A stretch of DNA of 64,000 nucleotides from Trebonia sp963734665 (GCA_963734665.1 CAVTIR010000005.1:186001-250000), one strand, 5' to 3'; positions 1 through 8,942 are shown, counted from the first letter of the stretch. The notes: a model not told the origin generated them from the sequence alone. Made by a program: numbers and translations.

Positions 1-79
1 CAGGTTTCCCACCAGGGAATGCCGCTAAACCGAGCCGTTGTTCCGGTAAAAGTACACAGAATAGACGGAGGGCGACGAG

Positions 80-1087
80 TTGTCAGTAGTCTCCAGCGGG
101 GACGAGCCCCCGTACTCCCCGGCCGCGCGGCCGATGGCAAAGGGTGCCACTGAGTCGGACGCGCGGGTCACCGGCGAGGACGCTAGGGACACCGGGCTGC
201 GCCTCATGGCCGTGCACGCGCACCCGGACGACGAGTCCAGCAAGGGCGCAGCCACGATGGCCAGGTACGCGCGCGAGGGCGTCGAGGTCCTCGTAGCCAC
301 CATGACCGGCGGTGAGCGCGGCAGCATCCTGAACCCGGCGATGGACCGCCCCGAGGTGCTTGCCAACTTGGCGGAGATCAGGCGCGAGGAGATGGCGCGG
401 GCCCGCGAGATCCTCGGCGTCGAGCAGCGCTTTCTCGGCTTCGTCGACTCGGGTCTGCCGGAAGGCGACCCGAAGCCCCCGCTGCCCGAGGGCAGCTTCG
501 GCCTCGTCCCGCTGCACGAGGCAGCGGCGCCGCTGGTCCGCCTGGTGCGTGACTTCCGCCCGCACGTGATCCTGACCTATGACGAGGGCGGCGGCTACCC
601 GCATCCCGACCACATCAAGACCCACCAGGTCGCAGTGGAGGCGTTCGAGGCGGCGGCGGACCCCGACCGGTACCCGGAGGCGGGGGGCGAGCCCTGGCAG
701 CCGCGGAAGATGTACTACTTTGTCACCTTCCATCAGGCGAAGTACGCCGCCCTCCACGAGGAGCTCATCCGGCGCGGCCTTGACTCGCCGTACTCGAAGA
801 TCTTCGAGGAATGGGAGGAGCGCGCCCGCAAGCGCCTGGAGCGTGGCAGCCGGCCGCTGGAGATCACGACCAAGGTGGCGGCGGCCGACTACTTCGAGAT
901 CCGCGATGACGCGCTACGCGCCCATGCGACCCAGATCGACCCGAACGGCTCGTGGTTCGCCTGCCCGCGCGACGTCGAGCGCGCCGCCTGGCCGACCGAG
1001 GACTATCATCTTGCTAGGTCGCTCGTTGATACCGAGCTGCCGGAAGATGACCTTTTCGCGGGTATCCGGGAGAGTGTGACCTTGTGA
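80..1087 (+). CDS. mca: Mycothiol S-conjugate amidase (Mca)
   Basis: Zinc amidase of the LmbE/PIG-L family that cleaves mycothiol S-conjugates to a mercapturic acid and GlcN-Ins, the detoxification step of mycothiol metabolism in the cytosol. Seen: the metal-binding motif HAHPDDESSKG near residue 46, TGGERGSILNP, and a second histidine motif GGYPHPDHIKTH near residue 172. The C-terminal part (KVAAADYF, RDDALRAHATQIDP, SWFACPR) is typical of Mca rather than the shorter-substrate deacetylase MshB. The TTG at 80 follows GGAGGG at 67-72 with 7 nt spacing, so I prefer it; an ATG at 134 and one at 206 also exist, and family proteins usually begin close to the latter. The next gene overlaps its stop (GTGA), so the two are probably translationally coupled. 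Function is inferred from family motifs. Confidence 0.9.
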   Translation: MSVVSSGDEPPYSPAARPMAKGATESDARVTGEDARDTGLRLMAVHAHPDDESSKGAATMARYAREGVEVLVATMTGGERGSILNPAMDRPEVLANLAEIRREEMARAREILGVEQRFLGFVDSGLPEGDPKPPLPEGSFGLVPLHEAAAPLVRLVRDFRPHVILTYDEGGGYPHPDHIKTHQVAVEAFEAAADPDRYPEAGGEPWQPRKMYYFVTFHQAKYAALHEELIRRGLDSPYSKIFEEWEERARKRLERGSRPLEITTKVAAADYFEIRDDALRAHATQIDPNGSWFACPRDVERAAWPTEDYHLARSLVDTELPEDDLFAGIRESVTL

Positions 1088-1407
1088 CTGTCCTCGCCAC
1101 GGTGCTTGCCAGCGGCACCAACAGCACCTCCACGATTAACGACGTGGAGCCTGGACTGCTTGGCTTCCTCGTCGTGGCCGCGATGGCGCTCGCACTCGTT
1201 TTCCTGCTTCGCTCGATGAACAAGCAGTTCAAGAAGATCGGCCCGAAGCCCGGGAGCCCCGAGGACTTCGCCGCGGGTACCCATGCGGAGGGGGCTAGCG
1301 AAGCGGCGAACCAGCGGCCGCTGCGGGGCTTGGCGGCGCACCGGGCCGCGATGGCGGCGCTCGCCGCGGAGGCGGATGCCGAGGCGAAAGACGCCGAGCG
1401 CGACTAG
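1084..1407 (+). CDS. Small single-pass membrane protein downstream of mca
   Basis: Protein of 107 residues with one hydrophobic helix (about residues 18-38, LGFLVVAAMALALVFLL), followed by a basic RSMNKQFKK segment and a hydrophilic, Ala-rich cytosolic tail. The GTG start overlaps the mca stop codon by 4 bp, so it belongs to the mca operon. A small membrane protein in this position is a common companion of mca in actinobacteria (family knowledge), but no biochemical role is known to me. The positive-inside pattern suggests a C-terminus in the cytosol. Confidence 0.7.
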   Translation: MTVLATVLASGTNSTSTINDVEPGLLGFLVVAAMALALVFLLRSMNKQFKKIGPKPGSPEDFAAGTHAEGASEAANQRPLRGLAAHRAAMAALAAEADAEAKDAERD

Positions 1408-1425
1408 GCAAGCCGAGGTGGGTCG

Positions 1426-1592
1426 GGTGGGCCACCCTGTTCGCTGACCTGCGGTCAGCTTCCCGGTGGCCCGTAGTGTTTTCCCGGGGGGCGACCCCCG
1501 GACCCCCGAGGTGGGCCACCCTGTGAGCTGACCTGCGGTCAGCTTCCCGGTGGCCCCGCAGTGTTTTCCGGGGGACGAGCCCCGGACGCGGG
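1426..1592. repeat. Two-copy tandem repeat, 84-bp period, containing nested hairpins
   Basis: The block starting GGTGGGCCACCCTGT at 1426 recurs at 1510 with a few changes. Each copy contains an inner stem GCTGACC-TGC-GGTCAGC flanked by an outer pair GGGCCACC / GGTGGCCC, then a GC-rich palindrome around GGGGGGCGACCCCC. It lies between the convergent ends of the mca operon and the minus-strand gene ending at 1617, so it may act as a two-way terminator; this role is inference. Confidence 0.8.
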
Positions 1593-1616
1593 GAGGCTCG
1601 TTTTTCCGCCCGGGCG

Positions 1617-2924
1617 CTATTCCGCCCAGGCGCGGCGCATGGCCTCGGGGAGGCCCCACCAGCCGAGGGCGGTGAGGCGGTCGTCCTCGTCGATGGCGCC
1701 GAGGACGGACCACATCGCGGTGACGTGCAGGAAGAGCCCTTCGATGCTCAGCTCGTCGTAGTCGTCGTAGTCGTCGAACTCGCGGCCATCGAAATCCGGG
1801 TCGTCGTACTCCACGTCTTCGCCGTCTTCGCCGCCTTGCCGCGCGGCGTTGCCGTTGCCGTTGCCCGCCACTTCTAGGCCGATGACCTCATCGGGGTCGA
1901 AGTCCCTGACGTACCTGGCTAGGTCGGCCGCCGAAGCCGGCGTCCCAGGGCCGCCAGTGACCAGGGCGGACATGACCGCGAGCCAGTCGAAGTGGTCGAG
2001 AGCGCACACGGCGGCGATCGCCGCCGACAGTTCGTCTGGCTCGCCGTCAGGGCCGGTCTCGTCGGCGTCGTCGCCGAACGTGAGATCCTCGTCCTCGGCC
2101 CATTCCATGGCGCGGGCGAACTCCCTGTCCTCCGGGGACAGCGGGTCGCCCTGCGGCGAGGCCACCGACGTGGCCAGCGTGAGCCACAGTTCCGCGTCAT
2201 CCGTCGGCAGGGCTTCCGCGGTGCGGCCGCTGAACGAGACGAGCATCTGGCCCGGCCATCCCGGCCGGGCGATGTCCGCGCGCAACCTGTCGGCCGCGGA
2301 CCTCAGCTCCTCGGGCGGCAGCGGGCGGGACCCAACCCGGTCGAGCATGGACTGGAGCGCGGTGCGCGCCTCGGCGTCAGCTGTGGCCCAGTCCGCAAGG
2401 AAGGCCTCGTCCTGCTCGTCAAGCAGTACCGTCATCGGAATCCGGCCGTCCGGCAGCGGCGTGGTCATCCACCGCTCCTGCAGCGTGAGGTAGTCCTGCC
2501 TGGAGACCTTGTCCCCGGTGGCGAGCCTGTCCGGGTCGATCTCCCCGGCGGCAAGCCGCTCCTCTAGGTAACTGACCAGCCTGGCGTGCATTTCCTCCTG
2601 CAGCGGGCTGCGCGCGGACGGCTCTTCCCACACGTGCAGGCCGATGATCCCGGTCGGCTCGGTGCCGGTGGCCTCAAGCCAGCCGTGCACGTCACCGAAC
2701 GTCGCGTCGCGGGAGCTGATCTTTTGCAGGATCACTTCCGCTGACTGCCAGAACGGCGCGGACAGCGGATTCCCCGCAGCCAGGAGACCGCGCCTGATCA
2801 CCGGCAGCGAGGTGAGCGCGTCCTCGGCCGGAACGCTGAGCAGCGCGATCGCCACATCACGCCGTCGCAACTCGGCGACGGGACGATGGGCGATCTCGGC
2901 CACGCGATCAGCTTGGAGTTCCAC
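1617..2924 (-). CDS. Uncharacterised acidic protein
   Basis: I do not recognise this family. The protein is about 435 residues, soluble and mostly helical by composition, with a strongly acidic tract near the C-terminus (EYDDPDFDG, FDDYDDYDE) preceded by a GNGNGN stretch. No signal peptide or membrane helix is visible. The GTG at 2924 is preferred because a TACGCT -10 box sits 7 nt upstream (2932-2937), which predicts a leaderless transcript; a GTG at 2954 would add ten residues. The codon pattern is that of a genuine high-GC gene. Confidence 0.65.
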   Translation of the reverse strand: MELQADRVAEIAHRPVAELRRRDVAIALLSVPAEDALTSLPVIRRGLLAAGNPLSAPFWQSAEVILQKISSRDATFGDVHGWLEATGTEPTGIIGLHVWEEPSARSPLQEEMHARLVSYLEERLAAGEIDPDRLATGDKVSRQDYLTLQERWMTTPLPDGRIPMTVLLDEQDEAFLADWATADAEARTALQSMLDRVGSRPLPPEELRSAADRLRADIARPGWPGQMLVSFSGRTAEALPTDDAELWLTLATSVASPQGDPLSPEDREFARAMEWAEDEDLTFGDDADETGPDGEPDELSAAIAAVCALDHFDWLAVMSALVTGGPGTPASAADLARYVRDFDPDEVIGLEVAGNGNGNAARQGGEDGEDVEYDDPDFDGREFDDYDDYDELSIEGLFLHVTAMWSVLGAIDEDDRLTALGWWGLPEAMRRAWAE

Positions 2925-2987
2925 GCCTCGCAGCGTACGACGCTCGCGTCCCACGGCGCACGGCCCTCCGGTCTCTCTAGTCGCGGA

Positions 2988-3209
2988 CTACAGCTCGGTC
3001 CGACCGCCGAGGCACGGCTGGCGTTCCTGCGGCACCCGGACCTTCTGGTCCTCGGTCTGGTAGTTCTCGGCAACCGCGGCGAGCAGCCGGGGTTTGCGGC
3101 TGGACTGCTCCAGGCAGGGCAGTTCGCCCGCGCCTAGGTCGCTGCCCTTGGCGCGGACAGCCGCCTTTACGGCTTCTGGGTTATCCCAGATGAATCGTCT
3201 GCCCAGCAT
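2988..3209 (-). pseudogene. Seryl-tRNA synthetase-like N-terminal fragment
   Basis: Short reading frame of 73 codons. Its start, MLGRRFIWDNPEAVKAAVRA followed by KGSDLG, then LPCLEQSSRKP and LLAAVAE, follows the pattern of the first 50 residues of SerS (x-FIRENPEAVK-x-A-x-RAKG ... LD-x-ERR-x-LLAEVE). The rest of the roughly 420-residue enzyme, including all catalytic motifs, is absent, and the frame runs into unrelated sequence. It is therefore a gene fragment, or a small protein derived from the SerS tRNA-binding arm. Identification rests on pattern resemblance only. Confidence 0.45.
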
Positions 3210-3278
3210 GGTGGAAACGCTACCAGGCATGGCGCGTCGCGTGCTGAAGACGGCAGGACGCCCGGTACGTTAGAGGAC

Positions 3279-3725
3279 ATGCTGGTGACCAATCACGTGC
3301 TTTCTGGTGCCGTGATCGGTGCCGCGACGCCTCGCCGCCCGGCCTCAGCCTTCATCCTCGGCGTGCTCTCCCACTTCGCCCTGGACGCCGCGCCGCACTG
3401 GGGTAAGTGGAAGGGACGTCCGTCGTTCATGGAAGTAGCGGTACCCGACGGGCTGACCGGGCTCGCCGTCATGGGCACTATGACGGCGCTCGCGCCGCGA
3501 GAAGCACGCCTTGCGGTGCTCGCGGGGATGGCGGGCGCGGCGCTGCCCGACCTTGACAAGCCGTCGATGGTCTTCTTCGGGCGCTCGCCATTCCCCCGGA
3601 CGTGGGACCGGATCCACATGCGGATCCAGCATGAGGCACCCCACCGACTCAAGTACGAGGTGGCCGCGGCGGCGGTGTTCTTCGCCGCCGCGGTCGTGCT
3701 GCTGCGCGGTCCTCGGCGGGGTTAG
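3279..3725 (+). CDS. Small integral membrane protein, DUF457/YdjM-like
   Basis: Protein of 148 residues with about four hydrophobic segments and conserved His/Asp pairs: NHVLSGAVIG at the N-terminus, SHFALDAAPHW near residue 31 and ALPDLDKPS near residue 90. This arrangement resembles the membrane-bound metal-dependent hydrolase family (DUF457/YdjM), but the protein is shorter and no activity can be assigned. The ATG lies 7 nt after a TACGTT -10 box (3266-3271), indicating a probable leaderless mRNA. It converges with the DUF4389 gene, with only about 12 bp between the stop codons. Confidence 0.65.
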   Translation: MLVTNHVLSGAVIGAATPRRPASAFILGVLSHFALDAAPHWGKWKGRPSFMEVAVPDGLTGLAVMGTMTALAPREARLAVLAGMAGAALPDLDKPSMVFFGRSPFPRTWDRIHMRIQHEAPHRLKYEVAAAAVFFAAAVVLLRGPRRG

Positions 3726-3737
3726 CTCCGCCACCGC

Positions 3738-5418
3738 TTAATTGGCCAGGTTGGTCTGCAGGTTATTAACGAGCGCCGTGTAGTCGCTGTCGAACGTGTT
3801 CAGCGTCTGCGGCAGGCCGGTGCTGGTGACCGCGGACTGGTACTGGGCGCCACTGGTGGCCTGGCTCAGCTGGGTGTAGTCCTTGGCCGCCGCGGCCGAG
3901 TCCGCGGCGAGCCTTGCCTTGACCGGGTCCGCGCCGGACGGCACGGACGTGACCGACAGCTGGCTGGAAAACGTGTTGAAGGCGCTGGCGGCCTTGCTGT
4001 CGTTCTTGGTCAAGCAGGTCAGGTTCTGGTCGCAGCTCGTCGACGCCTGGTCCAAGGTGGTCAGGCTGTTCGTCAGCGTGGCGTAGGAGCTGTTGAGCTG
4101 GGAGATCGCGATGGCCGCCGTGATGTTGCCGTTGGCCGCGCCGACCGCCGAGCCGATAAGCGTGACATAAAGCGCTATGTAGGCAACCACCAACAGCGAG
4201 CCGAGCACGATGAACGTGGTCACCAGCTTCCTGGCCGCGGAAGTCAACGGGAGCAGCCACGTGGCGGGCTGGAAGAAAGGCTGCAGGCTGTACCCGGCCT
4301 GACCGCCGTACCCGAAGGGCGTGCCGTACCCAGCTCCAGGAGCCCCGTAGCCTGCTGGCGCGCCGTAGCCGGCTGCGGGAGCCCCGTAGCCTGCTGGCGC
4401 GCCGTACCCGGCTGCGGGAGCCCCGTAGCCTGCTGGCGCGCCGTACCCGGCCGCGGGCGCGCCGTAGCCTGCGGGCGTGCCGTAGTCGGTTGGGGGAGCC
4501 CCGTAGCCTGCTGGCGCGCCGTACCCGGCCGCGGGCGCGCCGTAGCCTGCGGGCGTGCCGTAGTCGGTTCCGGCGGCCTGAAGCGCCGTCGCCACCGGAA
4601 GCGCCGTAGCCTGCGGTTGGGTCATACCCCGAAGGAGCGCCATACCCCTGCGGGGCGCTGTCGACCGGGTTCCCCCAGACCGGTCCCTGAGTCCCGTAAG
4701 CCGGCCCCGGGGTTCCGAAGTCCGGCGTCTGCGTGCCGGAGCCGGGCGCCTGTGCTTCCGGCAGCCCGCCCGCCCACGCCACCGCACCGGGCGTGTCGCC
4801 GTAGAGCCCGCCTGGGTAGGCGGGGGTCAGCATGTACCAGTAGCCGGTGTACCGGGTCAGAAACCGGAGGACTGCGACGTACGCGAGGTGGAGCGAGGCG
4901 GGCATCCGGCCCGCGAAGAGCGTGACCAGCCACGCGATGAAAGCCATCAGCGTGCCGGCCCCTACCGCGACGATGAAGCGAATGATGCCGGCCGGGATGG
5001 CGAGGAAGTACCGGAAGAAGACGGCGGCACGGTTCAGCCGCTGGGGCTCCGGGATCGCGATCCGTACCGGGTAGGAGGGATCGTCGTCAAGCGTGAACGG
5101 CGGGTAGGCGTCGGTGAGCATGAACTCGTACGCGCTGACCCGCGACGACCAGCGCAGGAAGCCGCTTAGGAAAGTGACGGCGAACTCCGGCAGTTGCCCG
5201 GTGAACAGCGCGCCCCACCAGCCGATAAAGGCGACGACCGCCGCAACGAAGCTCAGGATGCCAAGCACGATCACGTGCGGTATGACCAGAAGGAGACGGA
5301 ACACTACGCCGAACCGTGGCTGCGGCACGGGATCCGCCACCGCGACCAGGATGGGCTGCGGGGACATGGTGACCGGCGTCGGGCCGGGATAAGCCTGATA
5401 GGGAGAGTGCGCAGTCAC
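3738..5418 (-). pseudogene. DUF4389 membrane protein with GYGAP-repeat linker, frameshifted
   Basis: The first part (from GTG 5418) has DUF4389-type membrane segments: VFRLLLVIPHVIVLGILSF, a second helix and WWGALFTGQLPEF, repeated as FFRYFLAIPAGIIRFIV and WLVTLFAGRMP. A linker rich in Gly, Tyr, Ala and Pro follows. The frame is lost near 4577: the upstream frame continues as Arg-rich nonsense, while the GYGAPA repeats, a transmembrane helix (KLVTTFIVLGSLLVVAYIAL) and a Ser/Thr-rich extracellular C-terminus continue in another frame to 3738. Deleting one base of the CC in AGGCCGCCGG rejoins both parts. It may be a real mutation, a sequencing error, or slippage in the repeat. The role is unknown; it is probably an envelope protein. 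Confidence 0.7.
4308..4570. repeat. Coding tandem repeats (GYGAPA units)
   Basis: Degenerate 15-18 bp units spelling GYGAPA, AGYGAP and TDYGTP on the minus strand are repeated about fifteen times. A longer block of roughly 60-70 bp is itself duplicated (4440-4500 and 4500-4565). Such an array is prone to slippage, which may explain the adjacent frameshift. Confidence 0.8.
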
Positions 5419-5593
5419 GGTGATCTCCGTTCAGTCAGCATCAATCACGGTAAGTAGGCCACGCGATCCTAATCAGCTCTGGATGATGTCATAAGCTATT
5501 TTTCAGTAAATAGTGTTTATTCGTGATCGTTCGCGTGACCTGGCGCTGATGGCATGACGATCCACTTACCCATCGTCATGAGTCAGTGGTCCG
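5419..5593. promoter_or_regulatory. AT-richer intergenic region with two hairpins
   Basis: Contains CTATTT-N6-AAATAG (5496-5513) and ATGACGAT-N10-ATCGTCAT (5554-5579). The second lies just past the stop of the TetR gene read on the minus strand and could be its terminator, although no T-run follows. The first falls in the likely promoter zone of the DUF4389 gene. Functions are inference. Confidence 0.35.
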
Positions 5594-6415
5594 TCAGGCT
5601 GCCGGCAGCGGGTACTCAAGCCCCACCAGGCGGGCTAGGTCGGCGAGCGTGAACTCGAACATCGGGGCCGCGTCGTCGAGCGCGAACCCTAGGTGGCCGA
5701 AGACCTCCAGCGTCACGGCGCCGTAGAGCAGCACCCAGCAGCGCAGGAAAACCAGGATCGTGCCCTCCGGCACGTCCGGGCCCAGGGCCGCGCGGAACCG
5801 GCCGAGCTGCGCCCGCAGCCCCTCATCGATGTCTGCGGGGCCGGGTACCGGAAAGTGCTCAAAGTTCCACAGCTCGATGAAGAGAGCGTAGAACGTCCCC
5901 GCGAACTCCAGCGCGCACTCCTGGGCGATATCGAACCTGCCATCATCGAGCCCCGGCAGCGGGACGCCGAACAGCATCGCAAACTCGTCCTTGTGGCTCA
6001 GCCCCCAGCGGCGGAACTCGCGGCAGGCCGCCACCAGCTTCATGGTGAGATGCCGCCGGACAAGCTCAGGGGAGGCGTCCTCGCGGGAAACGGTCGCGCC
6101 TGCGCCGCCCAGCGCGACATCGTCGATCGCCCGGTGGACGTCGCCCGACAGCTCCCTGAAGATCGTCGCGATCACGTGCCTGAACAGTTCCTCGCGGCTG
6201 CTGTAGTAGCGGTAGAGGCCGGGCGCGGTCATCCCCATCTCGCGGGCGATGGCGCGTAGCGACATCGCATCCGGCCCCTGCTCGACGAGCAGCCTGCGGG
6301 CCGTCGCGGTGATCTCCTCCATCGTCGCCGCGCGCAGCCGGTCCCGCCGGGTCGGTGGCGTCGGCGGAACCGGTCCAACCGGCGTTGCCGGTGATGGGGA
6401 TGGTGCCTGCGTCAC
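5594..6415 (-). CDS. TetR/AcrR-family transcriptional regulator
   Basis: Protein of 273 residues: a Pro-rich N-terminal extension, then a TetR helix-turn-helix (about residues 30-80: ITATARRLLVEQG, LRAIAREMGMTAPGLYRYY) and a long ligand-binding C-terminal domain with several helices, similar to the WHG-type C-terminal domains. It is divergent from the MMPL exporter gene across a 166-bp region holding a large inverted repeat (6486-6540), so the likely job is repression of that exporter and of itself. Start GTG 6415 has AGGAGG 5 nt upstream. The ligand is unknown. Confidence 0.88.
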   Translation of the reverse strand: MTQAPSPSPATPVGPVPPTPPTRRDRLRAATMEEITATARRLLVEQGPDAMSLRAIAREMGMTAPGLYRYYSSREELFRHVIATIFRELSGDVHRAIDDVALGGAGATVSREDASPELVRRHLTMKLVAACREFRRWGLSHKDEFAMLFGVPLPGLDDGRFDIAQECALEFAGTFYALFIELWNFEHFPVPGPADIDEGLRAQLGRFRAALGPDVPEGTILVFLRCWVLLYGAVTLEVFGHLGFALDDAAPMFEFTLADLARLVGLEYPLPAA

Positions 6416-6485
6416 ACGTACCTCCTGACTCCGTTTTACAGGTCAGCGCCACCGCGCGGAAGAACTTCCGCAAACACTCTTGACT

Positions 6486-6540
6486 TGAGTAAACGCCGTA
6501 CGCAAAGTTACTTATGTAAGCAGTTTACGGTGTTCACTCA
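6486..6540. promoter_or_regulatory. Candidate TetR operator between regulator and MMPL exporter
   Basis: Two 15-bp arms, TGAGTAAACGCCGTA (6486-6500) and TACGGTGTTCACTCA (6526-6540), are inverted repeats matching at 13 of 15 positions. The spacer contains a smaller imperfect palindrome, TTACTTATGTAA. The location between divergent tetR and mmpL promoters supports an operator, possibly two overlapping sites. Confidence 0.6.
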
Positions 6541-6581
6541 TAGATCCGCGGCAAGCGGGACCATCATGGCGTGGAGGCGTG

Positions 6582-8798
6582 ATGTTTGAGGCATGGGGAC
6601 GCTGGCTCTACCGGGCGCGACGGCTGACGCTCGTTATCGCCCTGCTGTTCGCTGCGGCCGCCGGAGCATGGGGGACCGGCGTCTTCGGCAAGCTCGACTC
6701 GGGTAACACGTTCACCCCGCGCAGCAGCCAGAGCAACGTCGAATCGACGCTCGCGGCCAGCTTGTTCGGCCGCGACAGCGCCGATGTCGTCGTGCTTTTC
6801 CACAGCACTGCGCACACGGTCGCCGACCCGGTCTACCGGCAGGCCGTGACGGGCTACCTCGCCAGCCTTCCGGCGAACGAGGTGACCACGGCCGCCACCT
6901 TCTGGACGAGCGGCCAGCCGGACCTGGTCTCCGCCGACCGGCACTCGACCTACGCGGTCCTCCAGCTCGCCGGCGGTTCCGATCAGGGGCGCGAAGACAC
7001 CTACAAGGCGATAGCGGCGGACTTCTCCGCCGTGGCCGGGACGCCGGGCGACGGCATCACGGCCCAGGTTGGCGGCGGCACGCCAACGGAGGTCGCCATC
7101 AACAGCGCGGTCAGTGCCAACATCGCCAGGGCCGAGTCAATCTCGTTCCCCGTGCTGCTCATCCTCCTGGTGATCATCTTCGGCAGCGTGGTGGCCGCCT
7201 TCGCGCCGCTCGTGATCGGCGGCCTGGCGATCCTCGGCTCGTTCACCGTGCTCCGGCTGCTCACGCTTGGCACCACGGTCTCCGTCTACTCGGTGAACAT
7301 CACCACGATCCTGGGCCTCGGCCTGGGCATCGACTACGGCTTGTTCATCGTCACCAGGTTCCGTGAGGAACTCCGCCGCCAGGCTCTGCTTGCTCCAGGG
7401 GGGGCGACCCCCCTGCGACCCCCCGGAAAGGAGGAGGTGGAAGCCGCGGTCGCCAGGACCGTGGCCACCGCGGGCCGGACGGTCCTCGTCTCCGGCGTCA
7501 CGGTTGCGGTCACGCTGTGCGGCCTGATGCTGTTCCAGCCGGTTTTCCTCCGCTCCATGGGTTACGGCGGCGTCGCCACGGTCGCGGTGGACGTGATCGC
7601 CGCCCTTACCGTCCTGCCCGCGCTGCTGGCCGTACTCGGCCACCGGGTCAATGCCCTCGCCGTCAGGAAGACCGTCCGCGCCGGCACCGTGAAAAGTGAG
7701 GCTGAAGGCGGCTGGTACCGCCTCGCGCGCTTCGTCATGCGCCGCCCCGTCGCGTTCGTCTCAGTCATCGTGATCGTGCTGCTCGCCCTGGGTACGCCGT
7801 TCCTGCGCATCTCCTGGGGCGGCACTGACGCGCGCGTGCTGCCGGCAAGCTCCACCGTCCGGGAGGTCCAGGACGCGCTGACGAACGATTTCCCGGCTAA
7901 CTCCACCAACCCGATCGAAGCTGTGGTCACCGGTGTCACGAACCCGCCGCAGCTGGCCGCGTACACGGCCAGGATCGGCGCGATCCCCGGCGTCACGGGC
8001 GTGCGGACCACCGCGCAGCATGGGACAAGCGTCCGCCTCGACGTCGGGTACACGCCGCAACCCGACTCCCCGCAGGCCAGGCAGATCGTCACCAGCATCC
8101 GGGCCCTCGCGCCCCCGCCGCACGCCAGCGTCCTCGTCGGCGGTACGACCGCCATGCTCGTCGACGAGTTGTCCAGCCTTGGCGGCACCCTCCCGTGGAT
8201 GGCGCTGCTTACCGTCCTGGCCACGCTGGTGCTGCTCTTCCTGGCCTTCGGCTCCGTCGTGCTGCCCGTCAAGGCGATCGTGATGAACATCCTGTCGTTG
8301 TCGGCGACGTTCGGCGTGATCGTGTGGGTGTTCCAGTGGGGGCACTTGTCCGGCCCGCTCGGCTTCAGCGCCACCGGCACGATCGACCCGACGATGCCGA
8401 TCCTGCTACTCGCGATCATCTTCGGCCTGTCGATGGACTACGAGGTATTCCTGCTGTCGAGGATCCGCGAGCGCTACGACGAGACGGGCGACAACACCGT
8501 CGCCGTAGCCGCCGGCCTGCAGCGTACCGGCGGGCTGATCACCAGCCTGGCGCTGCTGCTCATCATCGTCGTCGCCCTGTTCTCCGCCTCCAGCGTCACG
8601 TTCCTCAAGCTCCTCGGCGTCGGCATGATCGTCGCCCTGATCGTGGACGCGAGCATTGTCCGCATCCTGCTAGTCCCGGCCACGATGCGCCTGCTCGGCC
8701 GCGCGAACTGGTGGTCCCCCGCCCCGCTCCGCCGCCTCTACGCCCGTTACGGCATATCCGAGTCCGAACCTGACCAGTCCCCCTCGGTACAGGTCTAA
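6582..8798 (+). CDS. MMPL/RND-family exporter
   Basis: Inner-membrane proton-driven transporter of about 738 residues. One helix near the start is followed by an extracytoplasmic loop (GKLDSGNTFTPRSSQSN), a five-helix block, a second loop and a second five-helix block. The conserved intramembrane acidic residues are visible in GLGIDYGLFIVTRFRE and GLSMDYEVFLLSRIRE. The substrate is unknown; MMPL members export lipids, glycolipids or drugs. ATG 6582 is preferred over GTG 6579 because GGAGG at 6573-6577 is too close to the GTG. The cytoplasmic loop after the first block carries an unusual insert (LLAPGGATPLRPPG) encoded by a copy of the dispersed GGGGGCGACCCCC palindrome at 7395-7426. The divergent TetR gene probably regulates it. 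Confidence 0.9.
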   Translation: MFEAWGRWLYRARRLTLVIALLFAAAAGAWGTGVFGKLDSGNTFTPRSSQSNVESTLAASLFGRDSADVVVLFHSTAHTVADPVYRQAVTGYLASLPANEVTTAATFWTSGQPDLVSADRHSTYAVLQLAGGSDQGREDTYKAIAADFSAVAGTPGDGITAQVGGGTPTEVAINSAVSANIARAESISFPVLLILLVIIFGSVVAAFAPLVIGGLAILGSFTVLRLLTLGTTVSVYSVNITTILGLGLGIDYGLFIVTRFREELRRQALLAPGGATPLRPPGKEEVEAAVARTVATAGRTVLVSGVTVAVTLCGLMLFQPVFLRSMGYGGVATVAVDVIAALTVLPALLAVLGHRVNALAVRKTVRAGTVKSEAEGGWYRLARFVMRRPVAFVSVIVIVLLALGTPFLRISWGGTDARVLPASSTVREVQDALTNDFPANSTNPIEAVVTGVTNPPQLAAYTARIGAIPGVTGVRTTAQHGTSVRLDVGYTPQPDSPQARQIVTSIRALAPPPHASVLVGGTTAMLVDELSSLGGTLPWMALLTVLATLVLLFLAFGSVVLPVKAIVMNILSLSATFGVIVWVFQWGHLSGPLGFSATGTIDPTMPILLLAIIFGLSMDYEVFLLSRIRERYDETGDNTVAVAAGLQRTGGLITSLALLLIIVVALFSASSVTFLKLLGVGMIVALIVDASIVRILLVPATMRLLGRANWWSPAPLRRLYARYGISESEPDQSPSVQV
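7395..7426. repeat. GC-palindrome element inside the MMPL gene
   Basis: Copy of the dispersed GGGGGxCGACCCCC / ACCCCCC element lying in frame in coding sequence; it encodes APGGATPLRPPG in a cytoplasmic loop. The copy at 56840-56860, read on the opposite strand, is almost the same sequence. Confidence 0.7.
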
Positions 8799-8942
8799 CA
8801 AGATCCAAAGACTGCCAGCCACCCAGGGGGCAGGCGTCTCGCCGTGGACCCGGTACGCTATCGCGCACAGCGTGTGTGTTGCCGCTGCTACCGAGGTTCC
8901 ATCCCCGAGACTTATGCTTCCTGTGCCGCGAGGAGAACGAAC

